Shown: positions 46,014 to 54,702 of the stretch, in pieces
Layout: each line of letters starts with the position of its first letter
Position numbering within the stretch: position 1 is the stretch's first letter
Assembly: GCA_022561485.1 (NCBI GenBank)
Contig: JADFRD010000006.1
Location: forward strand, 1-54,702
Reading direction: 5' to 3'
Source: Fidelibacterota bacterium
GTDB lineage: Bacteria; Fidelibacterota; Marinisomatia; Marinisomatales; TCS55
Length of the DNA: 54,702 nt
The notes under the pieces: model-generated
Database searches by the model: none
Told to the model about the DNA's origin: nothing
Seen by the model: the letters and a program-made list of their open reading frames with translations, nothing else
Program-made: the position numbers and the translations under genes

Positions 46014-46508
46014 TTTTGGAAAAAATCATTGCCGGAAATTCACCTTTTCAGCAAATGGATCAAAATGATACCTGAAAATTAAATGATATAAATTATTTTT
46101 TACCAAGGATTGAATAAAATATTGACTTTATGAATCAATATTATTTACAAATTTTCTTGATTATTTTGGCAATTCAGAAGCAAATGAATTGTTAATGATT
46201 ATTAAATTAAATTGATTATTAATTCACAATGTCATTCTACCTCACCTACCAAAATGTCTTGATTATATAGTACACTGCCGGATCTCTCCTTGTATATGGA
46301 GAGGATTCAGGGGTGGTGTAAATTGTCAGGTTTTCGAAATGAATGCAACAGAAGCTTAAATATGATTGAGTGAAGTCTCATGACTTCACGAGCCACTAGA
46401 CAACAATATATACCATTAATATGGAGTAATGTAACTTTTACTCGGAAATAACTTATCTTTACGTTCTAATTACCGGGACGCAAAGTTTAATAACAGATGG
46501 AGTCAACC
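46014..46508. other. Divergent promoter region with hairpins
   Basis: No gene is visible between the divergent gpmA and DUF3228-like genes. The region is AT-rich near gpmA. It contains the hairpin CTCTCC...GGAGAG near 46284-46303 and the REP-like unit at 46364-46392. Promoters for both flanking genes must lie here, but no single -35/-10 pair stands out. Confidence 0.45.
46364..46392. repeat. REP-like palindrome, GATTGAG family, copy 2
   Basis: Starts GATTGAG and ends GAG like the unit at 306-334, with a perfect 8-bp stem GTGAAGTC/GACTTCAC around TCAT. Several stem positions differ from copy 1 on both sides, so pairing is maintained rather than sequence. Confidence 0.55.
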
Positions 46509-47108
46509 ATGCAAAAAGTTGCTGTAAATGATTTTGTTCGTAGACAGGTAAAAGGTTCGGGAAAGACTTATTCACCTGATTTATCCTTCGAAGATATTGC
46601 TAAACATGCGAAAGAGCAGATGGCTCTTGGGAATTTTAAAGAAGGATACAGAGATGGCGTTCGCATTGTTCAATGTTCGTTAGAAATGGCCAGACATTTT
46701 TACTGTCCCTTCGCCAGGATTGATGAGAGTTCAAAATTGAAAGCTGAAGTAGTCAGACGTAGGCCGGACGAAGAGCCATACATCCAAATACGTGTGATCA
46801 ATGGCGACCATTTACCGTCGGGAAAAGTAGAATTCATTCTGTATCGGCATGATGTGTTAGCTGAAAATAATGAGCAGAGTACTGAAGCTGAATGGGAACT
46901 CGTCAGCATTCACGCAATTCCAGATGGAGTTGAACCATTACCCATGGGTCCTGTAACCATGATGCGAAATCAGCTGGAAATGCCCGGGGGAACAAAAGCT
47001 CATTATACGTCGGAAGAATGGGCAGAGTCCGTTAGGTTCTGGCAGCGGTATGGGGCGATTTCAAATACCGAAGAAAAAGAGCAACGTATTTGTGAATCGT
47101 TAATATAG
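46509..47108 (+). CDS. DUF3228-like protein of unknown function
   Basis: A 199-residue soluble protein. The pattern HFYCPFARID, IQIRVINGDHLPSGKVEFILYRHDVLAEN, EWELVSIHA, PLPMGPVTMMRNQLEMPGGTKA and YTSEEWAESVRFWQ resembles my recollection of the DUF3228 family, whose function is not established. The ATG at 46509 has GGAG six bases upstream; an ATG at 46497 is in frame but lies over that site. It is a single plus-strand gene with no operon partner. Confidence 0.6.
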   Translation: MQKVAVNDFVRRQVKGSGKTYSPDLSFEDIAKHAKEQMALGNFKEGYRDGVRIVQCSLEMARHFYCPFARIDESSKLKAEVVRRRPDEEPYIQIRVINGDHLPSGKVEFILYRHDVLAENNEQSTEAEWELVSIHAIPDGVEPLPMGPVTMMRNQLEMPGGTKAHYTSEEWAESVRFWQRYGAISNTEEKEQRICESLI

Positions 47109-47140
47109 ATTCATCAAAATAAATTGTGCTGCTTAAATAA

Positions 47141-47332
47141 TCAGCTGTATTCGCTTTTTTCCGGCAGGTCTCTTTTCGGATATTTCATCGTGCGGCTGTG
47201 CCCGTCCACGCTGTCGCGATAGAGCAGCACCTTACCATTAAGGTCATCGGCAATGACCCACTCCTGTTGATCAATCAAGACCGGATCACCTATTTGATAT
47301 TGCTTACCTGGTTCTTTTTTTGCTTCAATCAT
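47141..47332 (-). CDS. Small protein of unknown function, coupled to gapA
   Basis: A 63-residue open frame starting MIEAKKEPGKQYQIGDPVLIDQQEWVI and rich in beta-prone and charged residues (DDLNGKVLLYRDSVDGHSRTMKYPKRDLPE). Its ATG overlaps the gapA stop by 8 bp with AGGTG upstream, which supports translation. I do not recognise a family; GDPVLIDQQEWVIADDLNGKVLLYR looks like a short SH3-type barrel, which is only an impression. Confidence 0.55.
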   Translation of the reverse strand: MIEAKKEPGKQYQIGDPVLIDQQEWVIADDLNGKVLLYRDSVDGHSRTMKYPKRDLPEKSEYS

Positions 47333-48335
47333 GTTGCACCTGTTGACTGAAAATTTTGATGAGGTCCACGACTCTGTTCGAGTAACCCCATTCGTTATCA
47401 TACCAATTTATTGTTTTTACTAAACGTTTCTCTACTATTGTTGTAAAGGGAGCATCAAATATGGATGAATGAGGATTTCCGATAATATCGGATGAAACAA
47501 TCGGCGTATCCTCATATTGCAGAATCGGCGTCAGCCTGTCCGTTGCAGAAGCTTCTTTGACTGCTTGGCGAATGTCATCTGCGGTAACATCTGTTTTTAA
47601 TTCTGTTATCAAGTCCACGATGGAACCATCAGCCACGGGCACCCGCATGGCAATGCCGTCCAGTTTACCATCGAGCTCAGGTAACACTTGTCCCACCGCC
47701 CGTGCAGCACCGGTGGTGGTAGGAATTATATTTTCAGCTGCGGCCCGGCTGCGGCGCCAATCGGAATGAGGAACGTCGGCCAACCGCTGATCATTGGTAT
47801 AGGCATGAATCGTATTAATGACTCCATATTCAATCCCGAAAGAATCATTCAGGACTTTTGCCATGGGCGCCAGGCAATTCGTGGTGCAAGAGGCATTAGA
47901 CACAATTTTATGTTCATTGGTTAGGCCATCTTCGTTGACACCGATGACCACGGTATAATCTATATCGTCCTTGGCCGGAACGGTTAATATGACTCTGGAA
48001 GCTCCCGCATCAAGATGAGCTTGCAGTTGATCTTTTAATCGAAATATACCCGTCGCTTCAACAACAACATCCACACCGAGATCTGCCCACGGCAAATCAG
48101 CAGGATTTGGTTCCGAGAGCATTTTAACTTCATGGTTTGATGTTTTCAGGATTCCATTCTCGACGACAACAGTATCTTTTAACCGGCCCATTACTGTATC
48201 GTATTTCAATAAATAAGCCAATGCTGCATCATCCGCCAGGTCATTGATGGCAACAACTTCAATTTGTTTTTGTTCGTTTAAAATCCTGAAAACAGTTCTT
48301 CCGATTCGTCCAAATCCGTTAATCGCGACCTTCAT
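47325..48335 (-). CDS. gapA: Glyceraldehyde-3-phosphate dehydrogenase
   Basis: The canonical glycolytic enzyme, 336 residues. NAD-binding INGFGRIGR is at the start. The active site is SNASCTTNCLAP with Cys150 and His177 (TIHAYTNDQ). The phosphate sites Thr208-Gly209 (TTTGAA) and Arg231 (MRVPVADGS) are intact, and the C-terminus has WYDNEWGYSNRVVDL. It overlaps the upstream paralogue by 4 bp, so both are made from one message. Confidence 0.95.
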   Translation of the reverse strand: MKVAINGFGRIGRTVFRILNEQKQIEVVAINDLADDAALAYLLKYDTVMGRLKDTVVVENGILKTSNHEVKMLSEPNPADLPWADLGVDVVVEATGIFRLKDQLQAHLDAGASRVILTVPAKDDIDYTVVIGVNEDGLTNEHKIVSNASCTTNCLAPMAKVLNDSFGIEYGVINTIHAYTNDQRLADVPHSDWRRSRAAAENIIPTTTGAARAVGQVLPELDGKLDGIAMRVPVADGSIVDLITELKTDVTADDIRQAVKEASATDRLTPILQYEDTPIVSSDIIGNPHSSIFDAPFTTIVEKRLVKTINWYDNEWGYSNRVVDLIKIFSQQVQHD

Positions 48336-49339
48336 GATGCCGCCTCCAAATTGCCGTATGCTTTTACCAATTCCAGAATACGCTGGGAGTATCCATATCC
48401 GTCGTCATACCAGCTGATAGTTTTCAAAAGTTTTCCGGCTGCAATCATGGTTGCTTGTGCATCAAAAACCATTGAATGGCTGTCGCCCACCACATCGCTG
48501 GATACGATTGGGTCTTCCGTATATCCAATAATATTTTTTAACGGTCCCTCAGATATTTCTTTCATTTTAGCATTCAACTCATCCACGGTTGGGAGCCTCT
48601 TCAACTCAGTGGTCAGATCCACACACGATCCGTCAGGGATAGGTACGTTAAAAGCGATTCCCTCGATTTTCCCCTTTAGGTGTGGTAATATCGATTCCAC
48701 TAATTCCGGAGATCGAGTTTGGTTGGGAATAATGTTTTTTACAGCGGAGCGACTCCGACGTAAATCAGAGCGCACACTGTCTGCCAGGGGCTGATCGGAC
48801 GTATAGGCATGAATAGTAGTCATCATGGCTTTTTCCAACCCATATTCTTGATCTAGAATATCTAACATCAGGGCCAACACCTGTGTGGTGGACGAGGAAG
48901 GAGATACAATTTTGTCTTCGGTTGAAATTTCGTTATCATTTAACCCCATGACCACAATTCTATCCACCGGATCTTTCGGAGGAGTGGTAACTATGACGCG
49001 TTTGGCTCCGGCTTCGAGGTATTTCTCCAATTCTGTTCTCGGCCAGATGCGGCCGGTGCAATCGATAATAATATCAGCCCCAAGGGCATCCCAAGGTAAT
49101 TGGCCGGGGCCGGATCCCGGCAATACCCGTACTTTTTGATTCCCAAAGTGGATAAAACGGTCTTTAAGGTAAGCTTCCGTTTCTACAGGTCCGTAGACGG
49201 TATCGTGATGCAATAAATAAAAAAGCGCTTCAGGGTCAGCCAAATCGCTTACCCCCACAAAATTCAATTGTGGATCGTTATAACCCAGCCGCAACAGATT
49301 GCGCCCGATTCTGCCGAATCCGATAATCCCAATATTCAT
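48332..49339 (-). CDS. GAPDH paralogue with catalytic Cys replaced by Ser
   Basis: A 335-residue protein that aligns with the downstream gapA without gaps over the regions compared. The Rossmann start IIGFGRIGR, His177 (TIHAYTSDQ) and WYDDGYGYSQRI are kept. The active site reads SPSSSTTQ, so Cys150 is Ser150 and the following Asn is Gln. Arg231 is Asn231 (FNVPIPDGS), and the TGAA phosphate loop (209-212 region) is RSPE. Normal oxidative phosphorylation of glyceraldehyde-3-phosphate via a thiohemiacetal is therefore not expected. It could be a structural partner of GapA, a regulator, or an enzyme with another substrate. The frame is well preserved. Confidence 0.9.
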   Translation of the reverse strand: MNIGIIGFGRIGRNLLRLGYNDPQLNFVGVSDLADPEALFYLLHHDTVYGPVETEAYLKDRFIHFGNQKVRVLPGSGPGQLPWDALGADIIIDCTGRIWPRTELEKYLEAGAKRVIVTTPPKDPVDRIVVMGLNDNEISTEDKIVSPSSSTTQVLALMLDILDQEYGLEKAMMTTIHAYTSDQPLADSVRSDLRRSRSAVKNIIPNQTRSPELVESILPHLKGKIEGIAFNVPIPDGSCVDLTTELKRLPTVDELNAKMKEISEGPLKNIIGYTEDPIVSSDVVGDSHSMVFDAQATMIAAGKLLKTISWYDDGYGYSQRILELVKAYGNLEAAS

Positions 49340-49485
49340 TTTTAATTCTATAATTAGCTTAAAAGTTATTTAGTAACTATTATATGAATCACTAAAATTC
49401 AACGAATAAAAATAAAAACATTCTATTACAGGACTTACTTGTCCTATGTAAATTATTGCATAAAGTTTTATTGAAAGGAAATAAT

Positions 49486-51423
49486 ATGTCTGTTAAACTA
49501 TTTTTACCGGCGAAACATTTTTCAGATAATGCATGGGTTAAATCCCAAGATCAATACCGGGAGATATATGATCGGTCCATTGAGAATCCCGATGCCTTTT
49601 GGGCTGAGCATGCAGAACGGATTACCTGGTACAAAAAATGGGATACCGTCAGTGAAGTTGATTTTAAAAAAGCGGACATTAAATGGTTTGCCGGTGGAAA
49701 GCTCAATGTAAGTTATAACTGTCTGGATCGTCATGTGGATGCGGGACGCGGTGGCCGAACTGCTCTTATTTGGGAAGGCAATAACCCGGAAGAAGATCAG
49801 CGCTATTCATACAGCGAACTGCTGGATGAAGTACAAAAATTTGCCAATGTGTTAAAAAGCATGGGTGTTGAAAAAGGTGACAGGGTATGCATGTATATGC
49901 AGATGATACCCCAATTACCCATTGCCATGCTGGCTTGTACACGGATTGGAGCGGTCCATTCGATTGTTTTCGGTGCCTTCAGCTCAGATTCTCTCCGGGA
50001 TCGCATTAACGATTCTGAATGCAAGGTGCTCATCACACAGGACACCGGCGTCCGCGGTACGAAACAGAACATCCCTATGAAAGCCAAATCTGACAGTGCC
50101 GTTTCACAGACTCCATCGATTATTAATGTTGTTGTGGTGCAGCGAACCGGAGAAGCAGTCAATATGGACGAGGGAAGAGATCTTTGGTGGCATGAAGAAA
50201 TGGCAAAAGCAGATGCTGAATGTAAACCGGAAGAAATGGATGCAGAAGATCCACTATTCATTTTATACACATCCGGGTCCACCGGCACACCCAAAGGTGT
50301 GCTGCACACGACTGGCGGATATTTAGTATATGCGGCCTTGTCTCATGAAATGATATTCGATTATCATGAGGATGATATTTACTGGTGTACGGCAGACATC
50401 GGTTGGATTACCGGTCACTCTTACATTGTGTACGGACCCTTGGCAAATGGTGCCACGTCTGTTATGTTTGAAGGCGTTCCCAACTATCCGGACTATGGGC
50501 GCTTCTGGGACATTGTGGATAAACACAAAATCAGCCTGTTCTACACAGCCCCGACCGCATTACGTGCATTGATGAAAGAAGGGAATGATTATGTCACCAG
50601 CCGCGATCTGTCTTCCCTGCGCCTGCTGGGAACCGTTGGCGAGCCCATTAAAGAACCGGAATGGATGTGGTATTATAACATTATCGGCAAAGGAAAATGC
50701 CCCATTGTGGATACATGGTGGCAGACAGAAACCGGCGGCATTTTGATTACTCCACTCCCCGGCGCTACGCCCATTAAGCCCGGTTCTGCGACATTTCCAT
50801 TTTTTGGAATCGAGCCTGTCCTGTTATCGGATGATGGTCAAGAAATTGAAGGGAATAATGTTTCCGGCTTGCTGGCTATCAAAACATCCTGGCCGGGGCA
50901 AATGCGAACGCTCTATGGCGATCATAAACGCTTTTTTGAAACCTATTTTTCCCAGTTTCCGGGATATTTTTTCACCGGGGATGGCGCCCGCCGGGATGAA
51001 GATGGTTATTACTGGATCACCGGTAGAGTCGATGATGTATTGAATATATCCGGTCACCGCATCGGCACCGCTGAAGTAGAAGGTGCTATCGGTAAAGCCA
51101 ACGGTGTGGCAGAAGCGGCTGTGGTGGGATTCCCACATGATATTAAAGGCCAGGGTATTTATGCTTTTGTGACACTTATGACCGGCGTGGAAAGTTCAGT
51201 TGAAATTGAAAATAGTATCCGGACCTCGGTCACAGCAGAAATTGGACCGCATGCAAAACCGGATAAAATCCAGTTTACTCCGGCATTGCCCAAAACACGT
51301 TCAGGGAAAATTATGCGCCGGATCTTAAGAAAAATCGCTGAAGGTGAACCAGAGAACATGGGTGATATTTCCACGTTGGCTGACCCAGCGGTCGTGGAAA
51401 ATCTGGTCGCCGGATCAAAATAA
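49486..51423 (+). CDS. acsA: Acetyl-coenzyme A synthetase
   Basis: Activates acetate to acetyl-CoA through acetyl-AMP. The 645 residues carry the adenylate loop [10 protein letters not shown] (262-271), [10 protein letters not shown], the hinge region [32 protein letters not shown] and the regulatory lysine Lys608 in TRSGKIMRR, which is acetylated in known Acs enzymes. The ATG at 49486 has AAAGGA upstream and gives the normal N-terminus; an in-frame ATG at 49456 lacks one. It is divergent from the GAPDH pair. Confidence 0.95.
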   Translation: MSVKLFLPAKHFSDNAWVKSQDQYREIYDRSIENPDAFWAEHAERITWYKKWDTVSEVDFKKADIKWFAGGKLNVSYNCLDRHVDAGRGGRTALIWEGNNPEEDQRYSYSELLDEVQKFANVLKSMGVEKGDRVCMYMQMIPQLPIAMLACTRIGAVHSIVFGAFSSDSLRDRINDSECKVLITQDTGVRGTKQNIPMKAKSDSAVSQTPSIINVVVVQRTGEAVNMDEGRDLWWHEEMAKADAECKPEEMDAEDPLFILYTSGSTGTPKGVLHTTGGYLVYAALSHEMIFDYHEDDIYWCTADIGWITGHSYIVYGPLANGATSVMFEGVPNYPDYGRFWDIVDKHKISLFYTAPTALRALMKEGNDYVTSRDLSSLRLLGTVGEPIKEPEWMWYYNIIGKGKCPIVDTWWQTETGGILITPLPGATPIKPGSATFPFFGIEPVLLSDDGQEIEGNNVSGLLAIKTSWPGQMRTLYGDHKRFFETYFSQFPGYFFTGDGARRDEDGYYWITGRVDDVLNISGHRIGTAEVEGAIGKANGVAEAAVVGFPHDIKGQGIYAFVTLMTGVESSVEIENSIRTSVTAEIGPHAKPDKIQFTPALPKTRSGKIMRRILRKIAEGEPENMGDISTLADPAVVENLVAGSK

Positions 51424-52130
51424 ACCTGTCCCTTCCAAAAACCAAATGAGTAGCAAATAAGACCTATCAGTTCAACAACATTTTAAGGGCTTATAAGGCC
51501 GACCTAACACCAAATCTAAAGTCTTTTTGTTGACGAGTGAAGAATCCTGTAGGTTAGAAAGTACTGCCATCTTCCCTCATTGCCTTTATTTTGTCGATTA
51601 TCTATAAAATATTTTCCCTTAGTCACTAAACAGTCAATAACGCCTGTAAGTCCACTGATATAAGGGGGGCCAGAGTACTGAAAATCCTTGTGTTTAATGG
51701 GTTAATCCCACATGAAGTTGGGTGGAAGTTGCCATTTTCGTTTGCACATTGTTCACACTATGTTCACACAATTCTTTAACTGCAGTTATTGTTAACTATT
51801 AGTCAGATAACCAACCCAAATGGTGTTGTTGAAATAAATTCCAGAAAAATGGCTTTAGGGATACTGATTTGCGGGATAATTCGTCTTAACCAAATCTTTG
51901 CACAAATTTAACCTAATCTTCACGCTTCATAATTCTTAACTTAATATATGCCATCCAGACAATGACCCGACTTTGAGTTCTACAACAAATGTTCCAATGT
52001 GAAAATTTAAAAACTCAATTTATTCAAAATAGGTATGATATCAGTATTGACTATTTCATTCATGCTTGGTTCAGGTAGAGTAGTGTTTTTTAAAGAACCT
52101 GAAGCCCGTTTTACATGACCATGGACTGCC
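51424..52130. other. 707-base intergenic region without a clear gene
   Basis: The acs gene and the phosphoesterase gene converge here. No supported open frame is present; a 64-codon minus-strand frame at 52007-52201 overlaps the phosphoesterase in another phase and looks like chance. A direct repeat GTTCACAC-TAT-GTTCACAC occurs at about 51748-51767. GTTAGAAAGTACTGCC near 51556 resembles GTTAGAAAGTTCTGCC near 402. The stretch may be decayed sequence. Confidence 0.4.
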
Positions 52131-53351
52131 TTATTGAAGTTTTTCAGTATAAACCAGTGAATAAGGACCACCCTTAGCATCATTACGGTAAACATCAACA
52201 AATATATTGTTGCCTTTAATTCTTATTTTCATGAATGTACTTCTTGAGAGGTCCCAATTATTCCAATATGTCCTGAAAAACTCGCTGCGCACATCACCCA
52301 TTTTTTCAGCTTTGGCAAAAAAGAATTTCAGTGCTTTCAAGGCCGGTTCATCCGCTAATTCCTTGTAATAAACATTATTAGTAAGCTCCAAATAATCAAG
52401 TACTTTTTTTATCGCGTAAGGCTGTTTCCAAAAATATTTTTGAACTGCCTGATCACGCGTCATTCCTGTCTCTTTACCGTTTGTAAAGATACTTGAAATT
52501 CCCTGAAATATCATTTCAGGATATAGATCCTCGATACCTCGCGCGTGACCGATGTCAACCTGCCAGAGACCGTTTATTCTAGCGATTGAGGCATTATGGG
52601 TATGACCATTAAAATATGCATTTACGCCATATTTCATTAACAATTGATAGAAATTAAACGCATTGTCCGGATACTTGTCTAGCGCGGTGCCTCGTTTCCG
52701 AAGTCGACCATTGTGCATATCGGGTATAGGTAGGAGAGGTTCATGACCCGCAACAAACACAAACTTTTTCCTATTCGCTGCCAAATCTTTATCGAGCCAG
52801 GCTAACAATTCGGGAACCACATCGCCATCGGTTCCCATATCTGATTCTCCATTAAAATATTGATTAAGAACAACAAAATGGCAATCACCATAATCAAAAG
52901 AAAAAGTGGTCTCCTCACATCCCGGGGGTCCTTTGCGGACAATATTGGGTAATGATTTTTCTCCACGATTTAATTGGCGCAAATAATCCATATAGGTCGG
53001 ATCTTCCAATTCGTGATTTCCAACAACCGCATACCAGGGATAATCAGCTCCCAATACTTGAGAAATCAATGCACGCGATTGCGAGGGTGGTTCCACATCA
53101 CCGGGACTTAACATGAATGCTCCCTTACCCACATCAGCTATCGCCTCAAGAGCCCCTAAAAAATACTCCGTTGAATGGTAAGGCTCGGTTGTAGTATAGC
53201 GCCAATCGGCCGCAACAATGAAGGTGAAATCATCTTTACTGCCATTTTGTTTTAAAGTACACGAATTAAAACAGGTGAGTATGAGAAGTAGGATTAAAAC
53301 ATATTTATTTATTTTTCTTAAGGTGTATTTACGAAAGAACAAATAACGCAT
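52131..53351 (-). CDS. Calcineurin-like metallophosphoesterase, probable lipoprotein
   Basis: A 406-residue exported enzyme. Residues 14-31 form a signal peptide with a possible lipobox ending FNSC (Cys31), a little off consensus. The metal-binding motifs of the family are present: Asp49 in VAADWRY, GD at 84-85, GNHE at 111-114, GHEPLL and GHTHNAS. It probably cleaves a phosphomonoester or diester in the periplasm or at the surface. The ATG at 53351 has AGGAG eight bases upstream. The neighbouring sugar-kinase and phosphate-sugar transporter genes suggest a link to organophosphate use. Confidence 0.85.
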   Translation of the reverse strand: MRYLFFRKYTLRKINKYVLILLLILTCFNSCTLKQNGSKDDFTFIVAADWRYTTTEPYHSTEYFLGALEAIADVGKGAFMLSPGDVEPPSQSRALISQVLGADYPWYAVVGNHELEDPTYMDYLRQLNRGEKSLPNIVRKGPPGCEETTFSFDYGDCHFVVLNQYFNGESDMGTDGDVVPELLAWLDKDLAANRKKFVFVAGHEPLLPIPDMHNGRLRKRGTALDKYPDNAFNFYQLLMKYGVNAYFNGHTHNASIARINGLWQVDIGHARGIEDLYPEMIFQGISSIFTNGKETGMTRDQAVQKYFWKQPYAIKKVLDYLELTNNVYYKELADEPALKALKFFFAKAEKMGDVRSEFFRTYWNNWDLSRSTFMKIRIKGNNIFVDVYRNDAKGGPYSLVYTEKLQ

Positions 53352-53449
53352 AGCGTGTCTCCTTTTTTTGTTTATGACGAAGAGTGATAGTTATTTTTTA
53401 ACATAGTTTGAGAATGTTATTCCACATGTTCTGCAAGACAAGGATGAAT

Positions 53450-54334
53450 TTACGAATGGTATTTTTCAGCAATGAGTGCTTCTACATCCTCGATCTCTTG
53501 AACAAAAGGACCTTCAGATTCCATTTTCAAACTGGTAACTGCCGCAGACCAGAGCAGAGCTTCTTCCGGTGGGTCTGTTAAGCGCTTAGCTATGTATGAT
53601 GAAATACAAGTATCTCCCCGGCCGCTGCGACCGATCAATTTTTTAGGGTAGAATTTCGCTTGATGATATTTTTCTCTGGCATACACCAAGATTCCGTCAC
53701 GATGAGTAATCACCACTTCCTTTGGACCCATTTTTGACAGTAGTTGAGCAGCATATTTTATGTTTGATTCACCGGTAAGAGACTCGGCCTCCACAGCATC
53801 GGCTTTTAGTACATCGATCATTGAAAGTATTTGCTTTTTTTCCGGCCATTCTGCATTTACCAACGTGTTATCCGATGAAATTATCCGCACAAAGCCCTGA
53901 ACATCGGCAACCAGCAAATTCGCTTTATCTCTCAGCATTTCAATTACGTCTAATGATACCTCGCCACGAGTGGAAGTATTAATCAGGAAGGCCTCGGCTT
54001 CCAGATTGGAGAACTGGTCTATCGTGAACGATCCGGCAGTGACCGGACAAGTAAGAATTCGCTCATCAGGATCGGAGGTTGGATATTCCAGGCGCATGTG
54101 GGTCGATGAAGAGGTAAAAGTGGGAAATACATCCACACCAATTTTTCTAAGAACTTCAATAACATGGGAGTCTTCCTTGGCCAGACGTGTTACGGCCGCT
54201 ACTTTTAATCCTGATTTTGCTGCCGCATGAGCACCATAATTAAAACCACCGCCGTCGACATAACGGATACCAGCAGCGGATACTATCGTATCCTTGGTAT
54301 AATTTCCGAAAATTACAATATCGTAACTTTTCAC
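53450..54334 (-). CDS. PfkB/ribokinase-family carbohydrate kinase
   Basis: A 294-residue kinase with the PfkB plan: FGNYTKDTI and GGGFNYGAHAAAKSG at the substrate side, and the anion-hole/catalytic motif GRSGRGDTC with Asp241. The GTG at 54334 has AAGGA seven bases upstream. The substrate could be a sugar, nucleoside or sugar phosphate. It lies 36 bp behind the transporter gene in the same direction, so the two are likely co-transcribed. Confidence 0.85.
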   Translation of the reverse strand: MKSYDIVIFGNYTKDTIVSAAGIRYVDGGGFNYGAHAAAKSGLKVAAVTRLAKEDSHVIEVLRKIGVDVFPTFTSSSTHMRLEYPTSDPDERILTCPVTAGSFTIDQFSNLEAEAFLINTSTRGEVSLDVIEMLRDKANLLVADVQGFVRIISSDNTLVNAEWPEKKQILSMIDVLKADAVEAESLTGESNIKYAAQLLSKMGPKEVVITHRDGILVYAREKYHQAKFYPKKLIGRSGRGDTCISSYIAKRLTDPPEEALLWSAAVTSLKMESEGPFVQEIEDVEALIAEKYHS

Positions 54335-54370
54335 AAGGTATTCCTTTTATTCATATTAATCAGCAGATTG

Positions 54371-54702
54371 TTAATCTCTAACTTTTACCCGCCATAATGT
54401 TGCTGCCAGGATCATTGAAACTATAGATGAACCGATCCAGTAAATAATTACCGGATTAAAGTCATAAACCAGCACACCGTCAATTGTAACAGAGTTGCTG
54501 TCGATCAGAAAACCACTGATTTGCTCCTGTATACCAGCACCGATATAGCTGAACACACCTATAAAACCCATTGCTGCCCCAGCAGCTTTACCAGGTGCAA
54601 TGTCAATGGCAAATAAACCACCTAGAACTGCCAGTAATCCACTAAGCGTAAATCCATAGATGAAGAAAGCACATACTAATAATGCAACATTACCGGGGGG
54701 AC
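54371..54702 (-). CDS. MFS transporter, C-terminal part (organophosphate antiporter-like)
   Basis: The frame is open at the window edge and encodes 109 residues with three hydrophobic stretches: ALLVCAFFIYGFTLSGLLAVLGGLFA, AAGAAMGFIGVFSYIGAGIQEQISGFLI and VIIYWIGSSIVSMILAATLW. The segment DIAPGKAAGAAMGFIGVFSYIGAG resembles the last third of GlpT/UhpT-type organophosphate:phosphate antiporters. The substrate is not known. Confidence 0.75.
   Translation of the reverse strand, partial: PPGNVALLVCAFFIYGFTLSGLLAVLGGLFAIDIAPGKAAGAAMGFIGVFSYIGAGIQEQISGFLIDSNSVTIDGVLVYDFNPVIIYWIGSSIVSMILAATLWRVKVRD

Noticed and set aside
51748-51767. Replication or plasmid iterons (GTTCACAC direct repeat)
   Set aside because: Only two copies are present and there is no replication gene nearby.
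52007-52201. 64-codon minus-strand frame behind the phosphoesterase
   Set aside because: It overlaps the 3' end of the phosphoesterase in another phase, has no ribosome site and shows no recognisable motif.

Overview
This window is a stretch of chromosome from a Gram-negative, moderately AT-rich bacterium. Several features point to the FCB superphylum (Fibrobacterota-Chlorobi-Bacteroidota and relatives): PorV/FadL-like outer-membrane barrels, a eukaryote-type glutamine synthetase II next to PII and Amt, a membrane pyrophosphatase, an S9 peptidase, a 2-domain L25 and short Bacteroidetes-style palindromic repeats. Neomarinimicrobiota or a neighbour is my best guess, but this rests on gene content only and no 16S is present. 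Almost every gene is on the minus strand. The plus-strand exceptions are a broken beta-propeller gene (37108-37942), a DUF3228-like gene (46509-47108) and acs (49486-51423).

Layout. 1-211: N-terminus of a DNA methyltransferase cut by the window edge. 577-9126: peptidases, repair and lipid genes (pepC, DJ-1-like, SDR, plsC, mutY, marR, csaA, an S9 peptidase, a family I.5-like lipase). 9339-18401: a nitrogen-assimilation block (glnII, PII, amtB, a TorF-like porin, gltB, an Lrp-type regulator). 18686-24588: an M1 metallopeptidase fused to a probable beta-barrel, a PorV-like barrel and priA. 24864-31455: a housekeeping block read in the order ispE, tRNA-Gln, prs, rplY, pth, hppA, rpsF, rpsR, rplI, closed by a clear intrinsic terminator. 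31781-36867: ruvB, queA, ispD, then a hipB-hipS-hipT toxin-antitoxin cassette, then ispF. 38338-43504: a large transketolase and uvrA. 43669-44910: an IS110-family insertion sequence. 45252-51423: central carbon genes (gpmA, two tandem GAPDH genes, acs). 52131-54702: a lipoprotein phosphoesterase, a PfkB kinase and the end of an organophosphate-type MFS transporter.

How the genes work together. The nitrogen block covers ammonium entry (porin, AmtB), sensing (PII), and the GS-GOGAT reactions (glnII, gltB), with an Lrp-type regulator just upstream of gltB. The MEP isoprenoid genes ispD, ispF and ispE lie close together, but ispD and ispF are separated by the hipBST cassette. GpmA and GapA are glycolytic and Acs makes acetyl-CoA.

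The most interesting signals are: (i) a 162-bp fold-back MITE present in three copies of identical length, each with a 3-bp target duplication, a compensatory change in its central hairpin, and insertion just behind a gene 3' end; one copy now supplies the stop codon of the DJ-1-like gene. (ii) A tripartite hipBST operon with its own operator palindromes. (iii) A GAPDH paralogue fused head-to-tail with gapA in which catalytic Cys150 is Ser. (iv) An IS110 element with a structured upstream region that may encode a bridge RNA. (v) A membrane-anchored M1-type peptidase. (vi) A MarR operator overlapping its own promoter and a matching site at the start of mutY.
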